64,000 nucleotides of DNA from an uncultured Cohaesibacter sp. (GCF_963664735.1 NZ_OY761553.1:4089501-4153500); one strand, 5' to 3'. Shown: positions 7,108 through 16,517, numbered from the stretch's first letter. Made by a program: numbers and translations. The notes: generated by a model from the sequence alone, not told the origin.

Positions 7108-8910
7108 ATGGCAGGCACCTTTTTACAGGACAGCCGGATAGCCAAGCTTACAACTCCTTTGGGTAAGGATAAGTTGTCGCTCTTGCGTTTCGATGTAAGC
7201 GAGGGAATAAACGAGAATTTTGAAATTCGTATCTTGGCGATAAGTGAAGAGAAAAATATCGATTTTAACCCGGCAATAGGCAAACACTGCAGTCTGTCAG
7301 TGAATACCATTTCGGGGAACAAGAAGTATTTCGACGGATTGCTTGCGGAAACCCAATGGTTAGGAATCCGAGATGGTGGTTTTGTTTATTCGCTTACCTT
7401 GCGACCGTGGCTGTGGTTCTTGCTTCACAGAACGAATCTACTGATTTTTCATAATAAAACTGCTCCAGATATAATTTCAGAGATTTTTGGCGATCACGGA
7501 CAGTTGGCTGATTACGAGCGGCGGCTGACCAATAGCTATCCGACATTGGAATATACGGTGCAGTATCGTGAAAGTGACGCTGCATTTGTTCGACGTTTGA
7601 TGGAAAAGCACGGTATTTCATTCCATTATTCGCACGAGGAAGGTCGGCATAGCCTGATCCTGACGGATAGTCCTTCTGCTTTTGAACCTCTGCCTGGGGA
7701 ACATCGGCCCTATTACCCGACTATGGGGCAGTATCGTCGCGAGGAAGAGCATCTGTATGAATGGTTTCCGGGTCGATCATTCACCACATCGCAATTTGCT
7801 TATAACGATTATAACTTCAAGACCCCTTCCGCCAAACTGATGTCGATACAGACTGGTGATGCCCAATATGAAACTTACGGGCTTGAAAAATACGATTTTC
7901 CTGGAAAATACATCGACCAGGGAGAGGGTAAGCAATTCGTTCAGACTGCGATGACTGCTGAGCGCATGGCGGATGAATTCTATTCTGCTGCGGGTAATTG
8001 CATTGAGCTTAGTGCGGGAACCACCCTGACGCTCGAAAAACACCCCGACGCCTCTCTTAACCAGACCTATCTTGCCATCCATTGCAATCATCGATTTGTT
8101 TCGGAGGCTTATACCTCTGGGGGCGGTGGTCTTGGAGAGGCCTATTCAGGGGATTATGAATTCATTAAGTCCGACAAAGCTCTGGTTCCTGAAAAGCTGA
8201 CCGCGATACCCAAAGTATATGGCCCTCAGACAGCAAAGGTGGTCGGGCAGGGCGAAATAGACTGCGATGAGTTCGGGCGTATTCTGGTGCGCTTTTATTG
8301 GGATCGCAAAGCAGACCAGTCGATGCGCTGTCGGGTTTCTCAGGTCTGGGCAGGAAAAAGTTGGGGTGGCATGTTCATTCCGCGCGTTGACATGGAAGTC
8401 GTCGTTGAGTTTCTGGAGGGAGATCCTGATCGTCCAATCGTAACCGGGTGTGTCTATAATGGCGAAAATGCCCCCCCTTTTTCACTGCCAGACAACAAGA
8501 ATATCAACGGCTGGAAGTCCGACTCCACGGTTGGTGGCGGCGGGTATAACGAGTTTGTTTTCGATGACACCAAGGGCAATGAATTGGTGCGCATGCATGC
8601 GCAATATGATCATGAAACCAAGGTGCTGAATGATGAAAGACGGGACGTTGGGGTTAATCGCGCTACGACGGTCGGAAACAATGATGATCTGACGGTTGGT
8701 AATGAGATCACGGTCATCGCCGGTAAAAAAATCACGCTGAAAGTTGGAGCCAGCTCCATTGTCATGGATACGAGTTCCATCACCATTACATCTCCAACGG
8801 TGGAAGTGCGGGCAAAGCAGGAGTTTGTTTCCAAGGCGGGCATGATTTCAAGACACAAGGCTGGTGCCGAAATGGATATCAAAGGGGCGATTGTTAAAAT
8901 CAATAGCTGA
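7108..8910 (+). CDS. vgrG: T6SS spike protein VgrG (TssI)
   Basis: A 600-residue VgrG. The first ~380 residues are the gp27-like base (typical strings VQYRESDAAFVRRLMEKHGISFHY and YDFPGKY); an OB-fold/gp5-like part follows with the family signature IDCDEFGRILVRFYWDR and VEFLEGDPDRPIVTG; the end is a regular beta-helix needle (VGNNDDLTVGNEITVIAG and so on). There is no extra C-terminal effector domain, so cargo must be carried by PAAR or adaptor proteins. The GTG at 7081 adds nine residues, but ATG at 7108 has GAAGG about 8 bases upstream and begins like the family (MAGTFLQDSRIAKLTTPLG). VgrG trimers tip the Hcp tube and pierce the target cell. The gene leads into the DUF6931-like gene 15 bases later. 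Confidence 0.95.
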   Translation: MAGTFLQDSRIAKLTTPLGKDKLSLLRFDVSEGINENFEIRILAISEEKNIDFNPAIGKHCSLSVNTISGNKKYFDGLLAETQWLGIRDGGFVYSLTLRPWLWFLLHRTNLLIFHNKTAPDIISEIFGDHGQLADYERRLTNSYPTLEYTVQYRESDAAFVRRLMEKHGISFHYSHEEGRHSLILTDSPSAFEPLPGEHRPYYPTMGQYRREEEHLYEWFPGRSFTTSQFAYNDYNFKTPSAKLMSIQTGDAQYETYGLEKYDFPGKYIDQGEGKQFVQTAMTAERMADEFYSAAGNCIELSAGTTLTLEKHPDASLNQTYLAIHCNHRFVSEAYTSGGGGLGEAYSGDYEFIKSDKALVPEKLTAIPKVYGPQTAKVVGQGEIDCDEFGRILVRFYWDRKADQSMRCRVSQVWAGKSWGGMFIPRVDMEVVVEFLEGDPDRPIVTGCVYNGENAPPFSLPDNKNINGWKSDSTVGGGGYNEFVFDDTKGNELVRMHAQYDHETKVLNDERRDVGVNRATTVGNNDDLTVGNEITVIAGKKITLKVGASSIVMDTSSITITSPTVEVRAKQEFVSKAGMISRHKAGAEMDIKGAIVKINS

Positions 8911-8925
8911 CAAAGATGTCTCTAT

Positions 8926-9609
8926 ATGCAGGCGTCATCGCCATCGAATAAAACCATAATGCTGGTGCGAGAAACAGGTCATCAGGATAATCGAATAACC
9001 CAAATTAAGGCCTTAACAGTGACAACAGTTAACCATAAACCCGTCGGGGAAGGGCGGTATCAATTCAGGTTCGCTACAGCTCAAGATTTATATCAGCATA
9101 TTCCTGAAATCTCTGATGATATGACTGCAAAACTGGATGACAAAGCGATCCTTGATTATGTAAATCAGCTCATTGGATCGCCGACGGCGGAAGAAGCGAT
9201 TACTTTTTGCTCCTATTTATTGCCTGCTAGAGAAGCTGTCTGGTGGGCCTATCAGTGCCTTAAATCCTTGCCCGATGGTCTGACTGATCTGGACTATGAG
9301 ATGCTTGATCTGGCAGAGATCTGGGTTCGCAATCCTGATGACGTAATCCGGTATAAAGCGTTGAATGCCGCCATTACTGTTGAGGCAAAAAGCCCGGGGA
9401 CATGGGTGGCTCTCGGGGCTGGCTGGAGTGGCGGGTCAATGGTTGAAGCCGGGGCGGTAGATGTTGAAACTCCTTCCTATTTGACACCACGGGCAGTCAA
9501 CGCGGCGATTCTGAGTGTTCTCGCCGTTGTGAATGCTGCGGATCGGCAGGAAACAATAGAGCAATTTGTTGGTTACGCCTTGAGGCTTTCCGAAGCGCGG
9601 CCCAGTTAG
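8926..9609 (+). CDS. T6SS-associated protein, DUF6931-like
   Basis: A 227-residue soluble protein without signal peptide or membrane helix. The central part (CSYLLPAREAVWWAYQCLKSL) followed by an alpha-helical region and a small-residue segment (GTWVALGAGWSGGSMVEAG) resembles the DUF6931 family, which I recall from T6SS loci of alphaproteobacteria; this match is from memory and is not certain. It begins 15 bases after vgrG and precedes the FHA gene tagH, so it is probably co-transcribed with both. Its place after vgrG would suit an adaptor or chaperone that loads cargo on the spike, but no catalytic motif is visible and the role is unknown. An internal ATG at residue 12 is a possible alternative start. 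Confidence 0.65.
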   Translation: MQASSPSNKTIMLVRETGHQDNRITQIKALTVTTVNHKPVGEGRYQFRFATAQDLYQHIPEISDDMTAKLDDKAILDYVNQLIGSPTAEEAITFCSYLLPAREAVWWAYQCLKSLPDGLTDLDYEMLDLAEIWVRNPDDVIRYKALNAAITVEAKSPGTWVALGAGWSGGSMVEAGAVDVETPSYLTPRAVNAAILSVLAVVNAADRQETIEQFVGYALRLSEARPS

Positions 9610-9740
9610 TGTTTGCTGTTTAGCCAATAACTCCCGTGACATCTTGTTGTGACGGGAACCGTGGGGCGCGTACTACTATCAATAGTGACGCTGTTCAGTC
9701 GCCGAAAGGCCTCCCAATCGCATTTGCGAGGATGAGATCC

Positions 9741-11174
9741 ATGATATTGACTTTAAAAATTGAGAATTTTGATCTCTTGCCTGATGGAGGACCGATTGAA
9801 TATCAGTCTCGGGAGAGGAATTTTGAAATTGGCCGCGACACATGCAAGGATTGGACGCTACCAGACCCGCAGCGCTTCATTTCATCCCACCATTGCAATG
9901 TAACGTTTGAAAAAGGAGCCTATTGGTTACACGATCTATCAACCAACGGCACCTTCTTTGCCAGTAACAATCAGCGAGTGGCTTCGCCCTATCAGTTGCA
10001 GCAGGGAGATCGGTTGGTTATTGGCCATTTCATAATATCCGTGACCTTGGGTGAAAATGATGATGATTTGCTCAATCCGTTTATTCGGCCTTCATTCTCA
10101 CAATCTTCCAATCCTGCATCCAATAGCCCTGATTTCTCGGTTGGTGCGAGCGATGATCCATGGGCAATTGATGGTCCAATTCCCGAGCCGATTGATCCAA
10201 AAGAGTTGATGCCGCCACGGAAGATCGACCCAAGGCCGAGTTTTCACGAGCAGTATATCGAGCTGCCGAGTTTGGTCGGGGAGATGGATAGGGGCGAACC
10301 AGCCCCCTTGCCGCAGAGCCACGCACCTTTTGGAACATCTGATTCTACCAGCAATGGTGCTTATTCTTCTCCTGACATGAGATCCCCTTTTTCCGAGAGA
10401 GATAAAGAGTGGGGGGCGCCAGCTCCTGTCAATGCGCCAACCGCTGCGGAGTTGCCGGATGGTCGCGACGTTGACGTAAGTCAGCCGTCACCGGAGAGTA
10501 ATCAAACGCCTTTCTCAGGAGACAGAACCCAAGAAGCTGAGGGATATCCCTCCAGTCAGCGCAATAGCCATGTTCCCCTCGCGCCTTCTTCTGGGGATCT
10601 ATCCGATTTCTTGTCGGCCATGGCCCAGGCCGCCGGCATCAAGCCTGAGATTTTTCTGGAGCAGGACAGCCGTTACCTGGCTCAGCAAATCGGAGCTGTT
10701 CTTCGGGTCAGCACGCAGGAAATGTCTAATTTGCTTAAAGCCCGAACCAAGGCAAAACTAATGGCAAAAAGCGCCAATCGGACGATGATTGGCGCTATGG
10801 AAAATAATCCCTTGAAATTCATTCCAACGCCAGAGGAGTGCATCGGTCTTATGTTTTCCAATAGGGATCGCGTATACAAAAATGGTGAAGACAGCTTTCG
10901 GGAAGCTTTTTGTGATTTGCAGACGCATGAGTTGGCAACCTACTCAGCCATGCAAAAAGCTCTTGGACGTCTGATTCAAGAATTTGATCCTGAAGTCATC
11001 GAAGAAAAGGCCAGTAAATCCAAACGAGCAGCTCTTGGGTCAAAAAAAGCCAGGGCTTGGGACGTCTATCAAGAACGATGGGATCTCATGAATGAGACGA
11101 ACCAAAACGGGATTCTTGATGTCTTTCTTTCGTATTTTTCCGCCGCTTATGACGAGAATGTAGATAAACGCTAG
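9741..11174 (+). CDS. tagH: T6SS FHA-domain protein TagH (Fha)
   Basis: A 477-residue protein. An FHA domain fills about residues 1-100: GRDTCKDWTLPD, then SSHHCNVTFEKGAYWLHDLSTNGTFF, the canonical phosphothreonine-binding loops (GR, SxxH, NGT). A long Pro/Ser-rich linker follows (about 110-300), and the C-terminal T6SS-FHA domain spans about 310-477 (FLSAMAQAAGIKPE ... ALGRLIQEFDPEVIEEK ... AWDVYQERWD). This protein is the expected phosphorylation target of PpkA and is dephosphorylated by PppA, both encoded upstream. The long open frame begins at 9636, but the family starts at MILTLKIENF; ATG 9741 has GAGG about 9 bases upstream, and ATG 9732 is a near alternative. Confidence 0.9.
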   Translation: MILTLKIENFDLLPDGGPIEYQSRERNFEIGRDTCKDWTLPDPQRFISSHHCNVTFEKGAYWLHDLSTNGTFFASNNQRVASPYQLQQGDRLVIGHFIISVTLGENDDDLLNPFIRPSFSQSSNPASNSPDFSVGASDDPWAIDGPIPEPIDPKELMPPRKIDPRPSFHEQYIELPSLVGEMDRGEPAPLPQSHAPFGTSDSTSNGAYSSPDMRSPFSERDKEWGAPAPVNAPTAAELPDGRDVDVSQPSPESNQTPFSGDRTQEAEGYPSSQRNSHVPLAPSSGDLSDFLSAMAQAAGIKPEIFLEQDSRYLAQQIGAVLRVSTQEMSNLLKARTKAKLMAKSANRTMIGAMENNPLKFIPTPEECIGLMFSNRDRVYKNGEDSFREAFCDLQTHELATYSAMQKALGRLIQEFDPEVIEEKASKSKRAALGSKKARAWDVYQERWDLMNETNQNGILDVFLSYFSAAYDENVDKR

Positions 11175-11664
11175 TTTTTCGGTTTGGCTGCAGTTGGTGC
11201 TGCAAGTTGTTTGTACGGTCAGGCTTGGCGGTTGGTTGTATAACTGTTCTGAAGAGCCGAGGTGGTATGCCGTTCGGCAACTACAAGATTTTTTGTCTAT
11301 TATTCGGCTGATACTTTTGTTTTTTCTATGTTTTTACGGTTGGCGATGTGGCCGTAAGTGCCTAATTTTTTCTCTATTACTGGTAATGAAGACGAAAAAC
11401 TCATCTTTCTGGTGTGGTATGTCGGGCAAGAAAGAAGCTTAAGGTTGAAATGTAGATCATTATGAAATAATGATGTTAAAGTAGTGGAGTTAAGTGATTG
11501 CAATCGCTTTGCTGCAGGGGCGTTAATATTTCTTCGGTCCGAGCCGCAATATAAGTTTGCACCTGTGCGAATGCTGTCTGACTAATTTCACGAAATTTTT
11601 TTGAGCAATTTATGCTGCACAGCGAGATCTGGCGAAATTTTTTGCATTCTGGGAGCTTCCAGAA
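11175..11664 (+). other. Intergenic region upstream of tssA with a palindrome
   Basis: About 490 AT-rich bases without a convincing gene; a small open frame at 11194-11442 has no ribosome site and reads like noise. It should contain the promoter of the tssA-clpV operon. A near-perfect palindrome lies at 11492-11509 (listed separately). Confidence 0.5.
11492..11509. promoter_or_regulatory. Palindrome, possible operator of tssA operon
   Basis: AAGTGATTGCAATCGCTT is an 18-base palindrome with a single mismatch and a perfect GATTGCAATC core. It lies about 155 bases before tssA in non-coding DNA, a fitting place for a regulator of the structural T6SS operon. No bound protein can be named from the sequence. 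Confidence 0.35.
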
Positions 11665-13020
11665 ATGGAATTTGAATACCTGTTAGCGCCTATTACTGAT
11701 GAAAAGCCATGTGGCCCGGATCTTGAAGAAGCCGGGGATGAAGATTTCTTTACCTGTGTTATGGGGGCCGATGGGCGATTACCTGAAAAATACTATGATG
11801 TTGGCCGAGAGCTTCTTTTTGATAGAACCTCTATCGATCTCAAGAAGGAGATGGACGATATCTCGGCGATTCTCGAGCGCTCAAGGGATATCAGAGCGCT
11901 GACATTGGCTGCAAGGTTTCAGATCCTGTCTGGCAGTATTCTGGGGTTTGCCGCCTATATCGAGGCTATAGCGAGATTGCTTGAGGTGTTCTGGCAGGAT
12001 GTCCATCCTGGTGCAGACGGTGATTTCAGCTATCGGCAAATCGAACTTGAAGTTCTGGAAAGCCACAATACCTGTTTACAGCCGCTGAGATATGCCCCGA
12101 TCATCAATGATAGCCGGGTCAAGTCGGTCAGCTTGCGTCGTTACCAACTGGCTAATCAACTAGCCGAGCCTCATCCTGGCGAAGAGGTTCCGGATGCGTC
12201 TGCATTGACTACCGCTTTAGCCAATCTGGATAATCTTTCAGAATTACAGGCTTCCTATGATGCCTTGACAGGGTGCGTTGCCAATCTCGCGGCCATTCGC
12301 TCGGCATATATGAATGAAGGCAAGTTCGATGCGACGCCTTCTTTTCAGCAACTCACCGAGACGCTCAATCAAATCATAGATTTCCTCGTCAAAGAGCAGC
12401 CTTTTCTTGCGGGCGCGGATGCCGTCGTCGAAGGGGGGCAGACTTCAGAAGAGGGCGTTTTTGCGCAGGCGGATACTGTTGAGCTTACAGATACAAGCGG
12501 TGCCGTTTCGATGCACCATGCTGTCGAGCCAACAGTTGCCGGTGTCGCAACTCCATCTGCGTTGGCGGGAATTGACAGTCATGCTGCTGCAGAGGCTGCG
12601 TTGGAGGCCGTCGAGCGATATTTTGTGATTTTCGAACCAAGCTCCCCTGCGCTCATATTGGTCAAACAGGCCCGTATGCTGGTTGGGCGACCGCTCGTGG
12701 AAGCAATTGAAATGCTCATGCCCTCGCGAGCCGATGATGCTCGTATTCAACTTGGTAGCAATGAGCAAATGAAAATTAGTATGAGCAGGATGCGAGTGCT
12801 GTCTGAGCGGGCACTTGATGATGCAAATACGAATAGAGACGCTGCGAATGAGAGCGAGTTTGAAGTTGAAACAAGAGCCTCTGCTCAAGAATTGATGTCC
12901 AAGCTGGAAGGCTATTTCAAAAGCACAGAACCATCCAGTGCAATACCAATTCTCCTGCAGAAGTCGCGAACGTATTTGAACAAGGATTTCGCCTCGATTT
13001 TAGGAGATCTTATAGTGTAG
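11665..13020 (+). CDS. tssA: T6SS baseplate/cap protein TssA
   Basis: A 451-residue TssA. The ImpA N-terminal domain covers about residues 5-130: PITDEKPCGPDLEE, RDIRALTLAARFQILSGS, then LEVFWQDVHPGADGDFSYRQ, which is the family signature. The middle is helical and low in complexity (about 250-310). The C-terminal helical region ends in YLNKDFASILGDLIV. TssA caps the growing sheath and coordinates tail polymerisation with the baseplate. The gene opens the structural operon; tssB follows after 79 bases. Confidence 0.92.
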   Translation: MEFEYLLAPITDEKPCGPDLEEAGDEDFFTCVMGADGRLPEKYYDVGRELLFDRTSIDLKKEMDDISAILERSRDIRALTLAARFQILSGSILGFAAYIEAIARLLEVFWQDVHPGADGDFSYRQIELEVLESHNTCLQPLRYAPIINDSRVKSVSLRRYQLANQLAEPHPGEEVPDASALTTALANLDNLSELQASYDALTGCVANLAAIRSAYMNEGKFDATPSFQQLTETLNQIIDFLVKEQPFLAGADAVVEGGQTSEEGVFAQADTVELTDTSGAVSMHHAVEPTVAGVATPSALAGIDSHAAAEAALEAVERYFVIFEPSSPALILVKQARMLVGRPLVEAIEMLMPSRADDARIQLGSNEQMKISMSRMRVLSERALDDANTNRDAANESEFEVETRASAQELMSKLEGYFKSTEPSSAIPILLQKSRTYLNKDFASILGDLIV

Positions 13021-13099
13021 CGAATTTCTATTATATGTCTGATTTCGTTGCATTTTAAATATTATTTTGTTGTTGAGTTTGGACTTGAAAGGAAGCTGT

Positions 13100-13633
13100 A
13101 TGTCATCGGATTCTGGTCAGAAATTTATTAAAAGAAACCGCCCGCCTCGGGTTCAGATCTCTTATGAGGACCCTTATAACGCGAACCGACAGGTGGAACT
13201 GCCGTTCGTTATGGGCGTCCTATCCGATCTTTCCGGCAATGCCTCCAAAGTTGAAAAGCCGGATATGGATGAACGCAAGTTCGTTCCCGTCGATATGGAT
13301 AATATTGATGATTACATGGAAAGCGTTGAACCGGCTGTTTCCTATCGCGTCGAAAACAAGCTTGGCAACAATGAAGGGGAAATGCTGGATATCAATCTGA
13401 CTTTCAAGAAGTTGAGTGATCTCGACCCTGCTGCTGTTGCGCGCCAGATTCCTTCCATGAGAAAGCTGCTGGAAGCGAGAGAACAGCTCGCCAACTTGCA
13501 GCGCTATATGGACGGCAAAAGCAAGGCCCAAGAGCAGATCAATGATTTGCTTGGCGACAAGGATCTTATGCGCATGTTGCAGCAGGATTTGCACAAAAGC
13601 AAAGGTCAGGATGGGGACGGAGCTGACGCTTAG
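13100..13633 (+). CDS. tssB: T6SS contractile sheath small subunit TssB (VipA)
   Basis: A 177-residue TssB with the family opening (KRNRPPRVQISYEDP) and a conserved core including ELPFVMGVLSDLSG and YRVENKLGNNEGEMLDINL. The C terminus is charged and helical (LLGDKDLMRMLQQDL). TssB pairs with TssC in the sheath, which contracts to drive the Hcp tube outward. The ATG at 13100 is preferred over an upstream start at 13067 because AAGGAAG sits about 6 bases ahead and family members begin here. Confidence 0.95.
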   Translation: MSSDSGQKFIKRNRPPRVQISYEDPYNANRQVELPFVMGVLSDLSGNASKVEKPDMDERKFVPVDMDNIDDYMESVEPAVSYRVENKLGNNEGEMLDINLTFKKLSDLDPAAVARQIPSMRKLLEAREQLANLQRYMDGKSKAQEQINDLLGDKDLMRMLQQDLHKSKGQDGDGADA

Positions 13634-13748
13634 CTGACGGAGAGGAAGAGGCTTCCCCGCTTTGGGCTTAATCTTTCTTTTGGCACCCTAATCTCAATCC
13701 TTTTTCGATCCTATGTGATCTGTACTTAAAAATTAATGAGTTGCAAAC

Positions 13749-15239
13749 ATGTCTTCTGATAGCCAAATTTCTTCGCAAAGTCCGCAGCTTTCGACGGAAA
13801 CTGATGATTTTTCAGCGCTTCTAAAACAGAATTTCAAACCCCGAACCGATGTCGCAGCACGAGAAGTTGAGAATGCCGTCACAACTTTGATCGAGCAGGC
13901 TCTGGCAGACGAGAATATCATTCACGAGGATGTGGTTGACACCATTGATGAGATGATCGCCCGTCTGGATGAAAAACTGTCCGAGCAGCTCAATGAGGTC
14001 ATTCACAACGAGACATTCCAGTCTATTGAAAGCTCATGGCGTGGTTTGAGCTATCTGGTTCACAATTCAGAAACTGACGCCACCTTGAAAATCAACGTGA
14101 TGAATGTTTCCAAACAGGAGTTGGCCCGTAACCTGCGCCGTTTCCCAGATGCAAAGTGGGATCAGAGCCCTTTGTTTAAAAGGGTCTATGAGGCTGAATT
14201 CGGTATGCTCGGTGGCGAACCATTTGGTGCTCTTGTCGGTGATTATTATTTTGATCACTCAACGCCGGACGTGAATCTTCTGCGCGCTATTTCCAAGATT
14301 GCAGCCGCTGCGCATGCTCCATTTTTGGCTTCAGCTGAATCCACTTTGCTGGGCATGGATACATGGAATGAACTGAGCAATCCTCGTGAGTTGAGCAAGA
14401 TTTTTGATACGCCTGATTACGCGGCGTGGAAGAGCCTGAGAGAGAGTGAAAATTCTCGCTATCTTGGTTTGTGCATGCCTCGCGTTCTGGCTCGTGAGCC
14501 GTTTGGATCCAAATCTGTTCCGGTGGAAGAATTCGCCTTTGAAGAGCAAACTGACGGGCACGGTGGTAAGAATTTCTCCTGGATGAATGCGGCCTATGCG
14601 ATGGCTTCCAACATTAACCGTGCCTATAAGGAATATGGGTGGACCGTTAGGATTCGTGGTGTGCAATCTGGTGGTGAGGTTATCAATCTCCCGCTTCACA
14701 CTTTCCCAACGGATGATGGCAGCGTTGATATGAAATGTCCGACTGAGATCGGGATATCGGACCGCCGAGAAGCAGAATTGTCCAAGTCTGGTTTGCTGCC
14801 CCTCGTTCATCGCAAGAATACCGACAAGGCTGCCTTTATTGGTGCTCAGTCCGTCTACAAGCCGGCCAAGTATGACGATGAGGAGATGACTGCATCTGAT
14901 AATCTTTCCTCCCGTCTTCCATACATGTTCGCTGTTTCTCGTTTCAGCCATTATCTCAAATGCATGGTTCGGGACAGGATTGGTGAAACGATGGAGCGTG
15001 AAGAGCTTCAGAAATGGCTTCAATCCTGGATCTTCCAATATGTTGAGGGAGACCCGCATAACGCGTCTGCTGAAGACAAGGCTCGGCGTCCGCTGGCGGA
15101 GGCAAAGGTTGAGGTTTTTGAAGATGAAGAGAACCCCGGTTATTACGGTGCCCGTTTTTATCTACGTCCACATTTCCAGCTGGAAGGCATGGATATTGGT
15201 TTGAGCCTTGTTTCCAGGTTGCCTGGGCAACAGCATTAA
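13749..15239 (+). CDS. tssC: T6SS contractile sheath large subunit TssC (VipB)
   Basis: A 496-residue TssC. Recognised from the strings IESSWRGLSYLV near residue 97, FGALVGDYYFDHS near 160, FLASAESTLLGMD, the central GKNFSWMNAAYAMA, and the C-terminal YYGARFYLRPHFQLEGMDIGLSLVSRLP, which marks the sheath handshake region. It forms the sheath with TssB and is recycled by ClpV (19758-22469). Length fits the family. The 115-base gap from tssB contains no hairpin that I would call a terminator. Confidence 0.96.
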   Translation: MSSDSQISSQSPQLSTETDDFSALLKQNFKPRTDVAAREVENAVTTLIEQALADENIIHEDVVDTIDEMIARLDEKLSEQLNEVIHNETFQSIESSWRGLSYLVHNSETDATLKINVMNVSKQELARNLRRFPDAKWDQSPLFKRVYEAEFGMLGGEPFGALVGDYYFDHSTPDVNLLRAISKIAAAAHAPFLASAESTLLGMDTWNELSNPRELSKIFDTPDYAAWKSLRESENSRYLGLCMPRVLAREPFGSKSVPVEEFAFEEQTDGHGGKNFSWMNAAYAMASNINRAYKEYGWTVRIRGVQSGGEVINLPLHTFPTDDGSVDMKCPTEIGISDRREAELSKSGLLPLVHRKNTDKAAFIGAQSVYKPAKYDDEEMTASDNLSSRLPYMFAVSRFSHYLKCMVRDRIGETMEREELQKWLQSWIFQYVEGDPHNASAEDKARRPLAEAKVEVFEDEENPGYYGARFYLRPHFQLEGMDIGLSLVSRLPGQQH

Positions 15240-15343
15240 ATTTGCTGAATTTCGATACATTGCAAGCCCTCTCGGCATTGAGTGGGCTTTTGATGACCAA
15301 GTTCTATACGCCAATAATCTTTATCAAGAGGAAGAGTTAAATT

Positions 15344-15832
15344 ATGTCTGTAGATATTTTTCTCAAAGTCGACGGCATCGATGGAAGCTCCATGGATGAC
15401 AAGCATAAGAACGAGATTGATGTTCTGTCCTGGGGGTGGGGTGCCACTCAGAGCGGTACTACACATATGGGGCCTGGTGCAGGGTCTGGCAAGGTTTCCG
15501 TTTCCGACATGACCTTTACCAAATATGTCGACAAAGCCACTCACAACCTGATCAAGTGCTGCATGAGCGGTAAGCATATTGCGAATGCCAAGCTGGTGGT
15601 TCGCAAAGCCGGTGGCGACACGCCTGTCGAGTTTTTGAAGATCGAGATGAAAGAAATCATCGTCTCTTCCTACAATACTGGCGGTGCGAGCGATGGTCTG
15701 GATCGTGTTGAAGAGCATGTGACTTTCAACTTCCGCGAAGTCAAGGTTGAATATACCGAACAAACAGCTGACGGTGCTGCCGGAGCATCTTCTTCTGCTG
15801 GTTGGGATATTGCAGCAAACAAGGCCGTTTAA
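15344..15832 (+). CDS. hcp: T6SS inner tube protein Hcp (TssD)
   Basis: A 162-residue Hcp, starting MSVDIFLKVDGIDGSS and containing IDVLSWGWGATQSG, followed by the usual beta-barrel strands and YTEQTADGAAGASSSAGWD near the end. Hcp forms stacked hexameric rings, the tube expelled during firing, and can carry small effectors in its lumen. The gene has its own ribosome site (AAGAGGAAG) and is followed by a hairpin at 15839-15877, which would favour a more abundant or more stable hcp transcript than its neighbours. Confidence 0.96.
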   Translation: MSVDIFLKVDGIDGSSMDDKHKNEIDVLSWGWGATQSGTTHMGPGAGSGKVSVSDMTFTKYVDKATHNLIKCCMSGKHIANAKLVVRKAGGDTPVEFLKIEMKEIIVSSYNTGGASDGLDRVEEHVTFNFREVKVEYTEQTADGAAGASSSAGWDIAANKAV

Positions 15833-15838
15833 GTTCTT

Positions 15839-15877
15839 GTCATTCCCCTCGGGCAGATTTGCTCGGGCGGGAATGAC
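15839..15877 (+). terminator. Hairpin after hcp (attenuator or mRNA-stabilising)
   Basis: GTCATTCCC at 15839-15847 pairs perfectly with GGGAATGAC at 15869-15877, around a G/C-rich loop, seven bases after the hcp stop. There is no run of T after it, so it is more likely a 3' stabiliser or partial terminator than a full stop, allowing read-through to tssE. Confidence 0.55.
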
Positions 15878-15956
15878 CTCTGATCCTGTTTGGCGATAGA
15901 TATCGGGCAGGGTTAATGTGCCCGAAATTCCACAGGGGCGGCATATGTAAGCAGCG

Positions 15957-16517
15957 ATGATCATGAATTCAAAGAATGAAGACCGGTTTCAAGTGCCCCT
16001 CATGTTTGCTTTTCGCGAGGCCTACAAGGCAAAGGATTCGCGAAAGGCAAGTAATGAGAAAATTGAGGGGGTTCGCGTGATCAACAACAGGGGCAACTTG
16101 CACCGTCGCGGGCTGGATGAAGCGAGCCTAAGAGCCAGTCTTGTTACCGATCTGGACAGCCTTTTCAATAGCATCAATCTTCACTCCGCGGAGAGTTTGG
16201 ACGCCTATCCATATGTCAAGAAATCGATTGTCAATTTTGGACTGGAAGATATTTCTTTTTATGCGTCTGAGGGGGAGAGCGTTGAGGCTTTGGCGGACGC
16301 ATTGAGGCAGAATCTCCTCAATTTTGAGCCACGGTTACGCCCGGAGACACTCGAAGTTGTGCAGACCAACAGATTTGATGATGTCGAGCAACGTATCAGA
16401 CTTTCAATCCGAGGCGACATTATCTGTCGCCCTCTTGATGTTCCTATTGATTTTGTCGTTGAAGTTGAAACGGGATCCGGAAAAGTCAAGTTTTCCAAAC
16501 TTTCGGAGACCTCATGA
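15957..16517 (+). CDS. tssE: T6SS baseplate protein TssE (gp25-like)
   Basis: A 186-residue member of the phage gp25/TssE family: N-terminal VPLMFAFREAYKAKDS, LRASLVTDLDSLFNSIN, then the gp25 core AYPYVKKSIVNFGLEDISFY and the closing strands (RIRLSIRGDIICRPLDVPIDFVVEV). TssE helps nucleate the sheath on the baseplate. The last four bases overlap the start of tssF (ATGA), indicating translational coupling. Confidence 0.92.
   Translation: MIMNSKNEDRFQVPLMFAFREAYKAKDSRKASNEKIEGVRVINNRGNLHRRGLDEASLRASLVTDLDSLFNSINLHSAESLDAYPYVKKSIVNFGLEDISFYASEGESVEALADALRQNLLNFEPRLRPETLEVVQTNRFDDVEQRIRLSIRGDIICRPLDVPIDFVVEVETGSGKVKFSKLSETS

Noticed and set aside
11194-11442. 82-codon plus-strand open frame ahead of tssA
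   Set aside because: No ribosome site, AT-driven composition and no family; left as non-coding.
14331-15059. 242-codon minus-strand open frame
   Set aside because: Opposite tssC, with no recognisable protein features; a shadow of strong codon bias.
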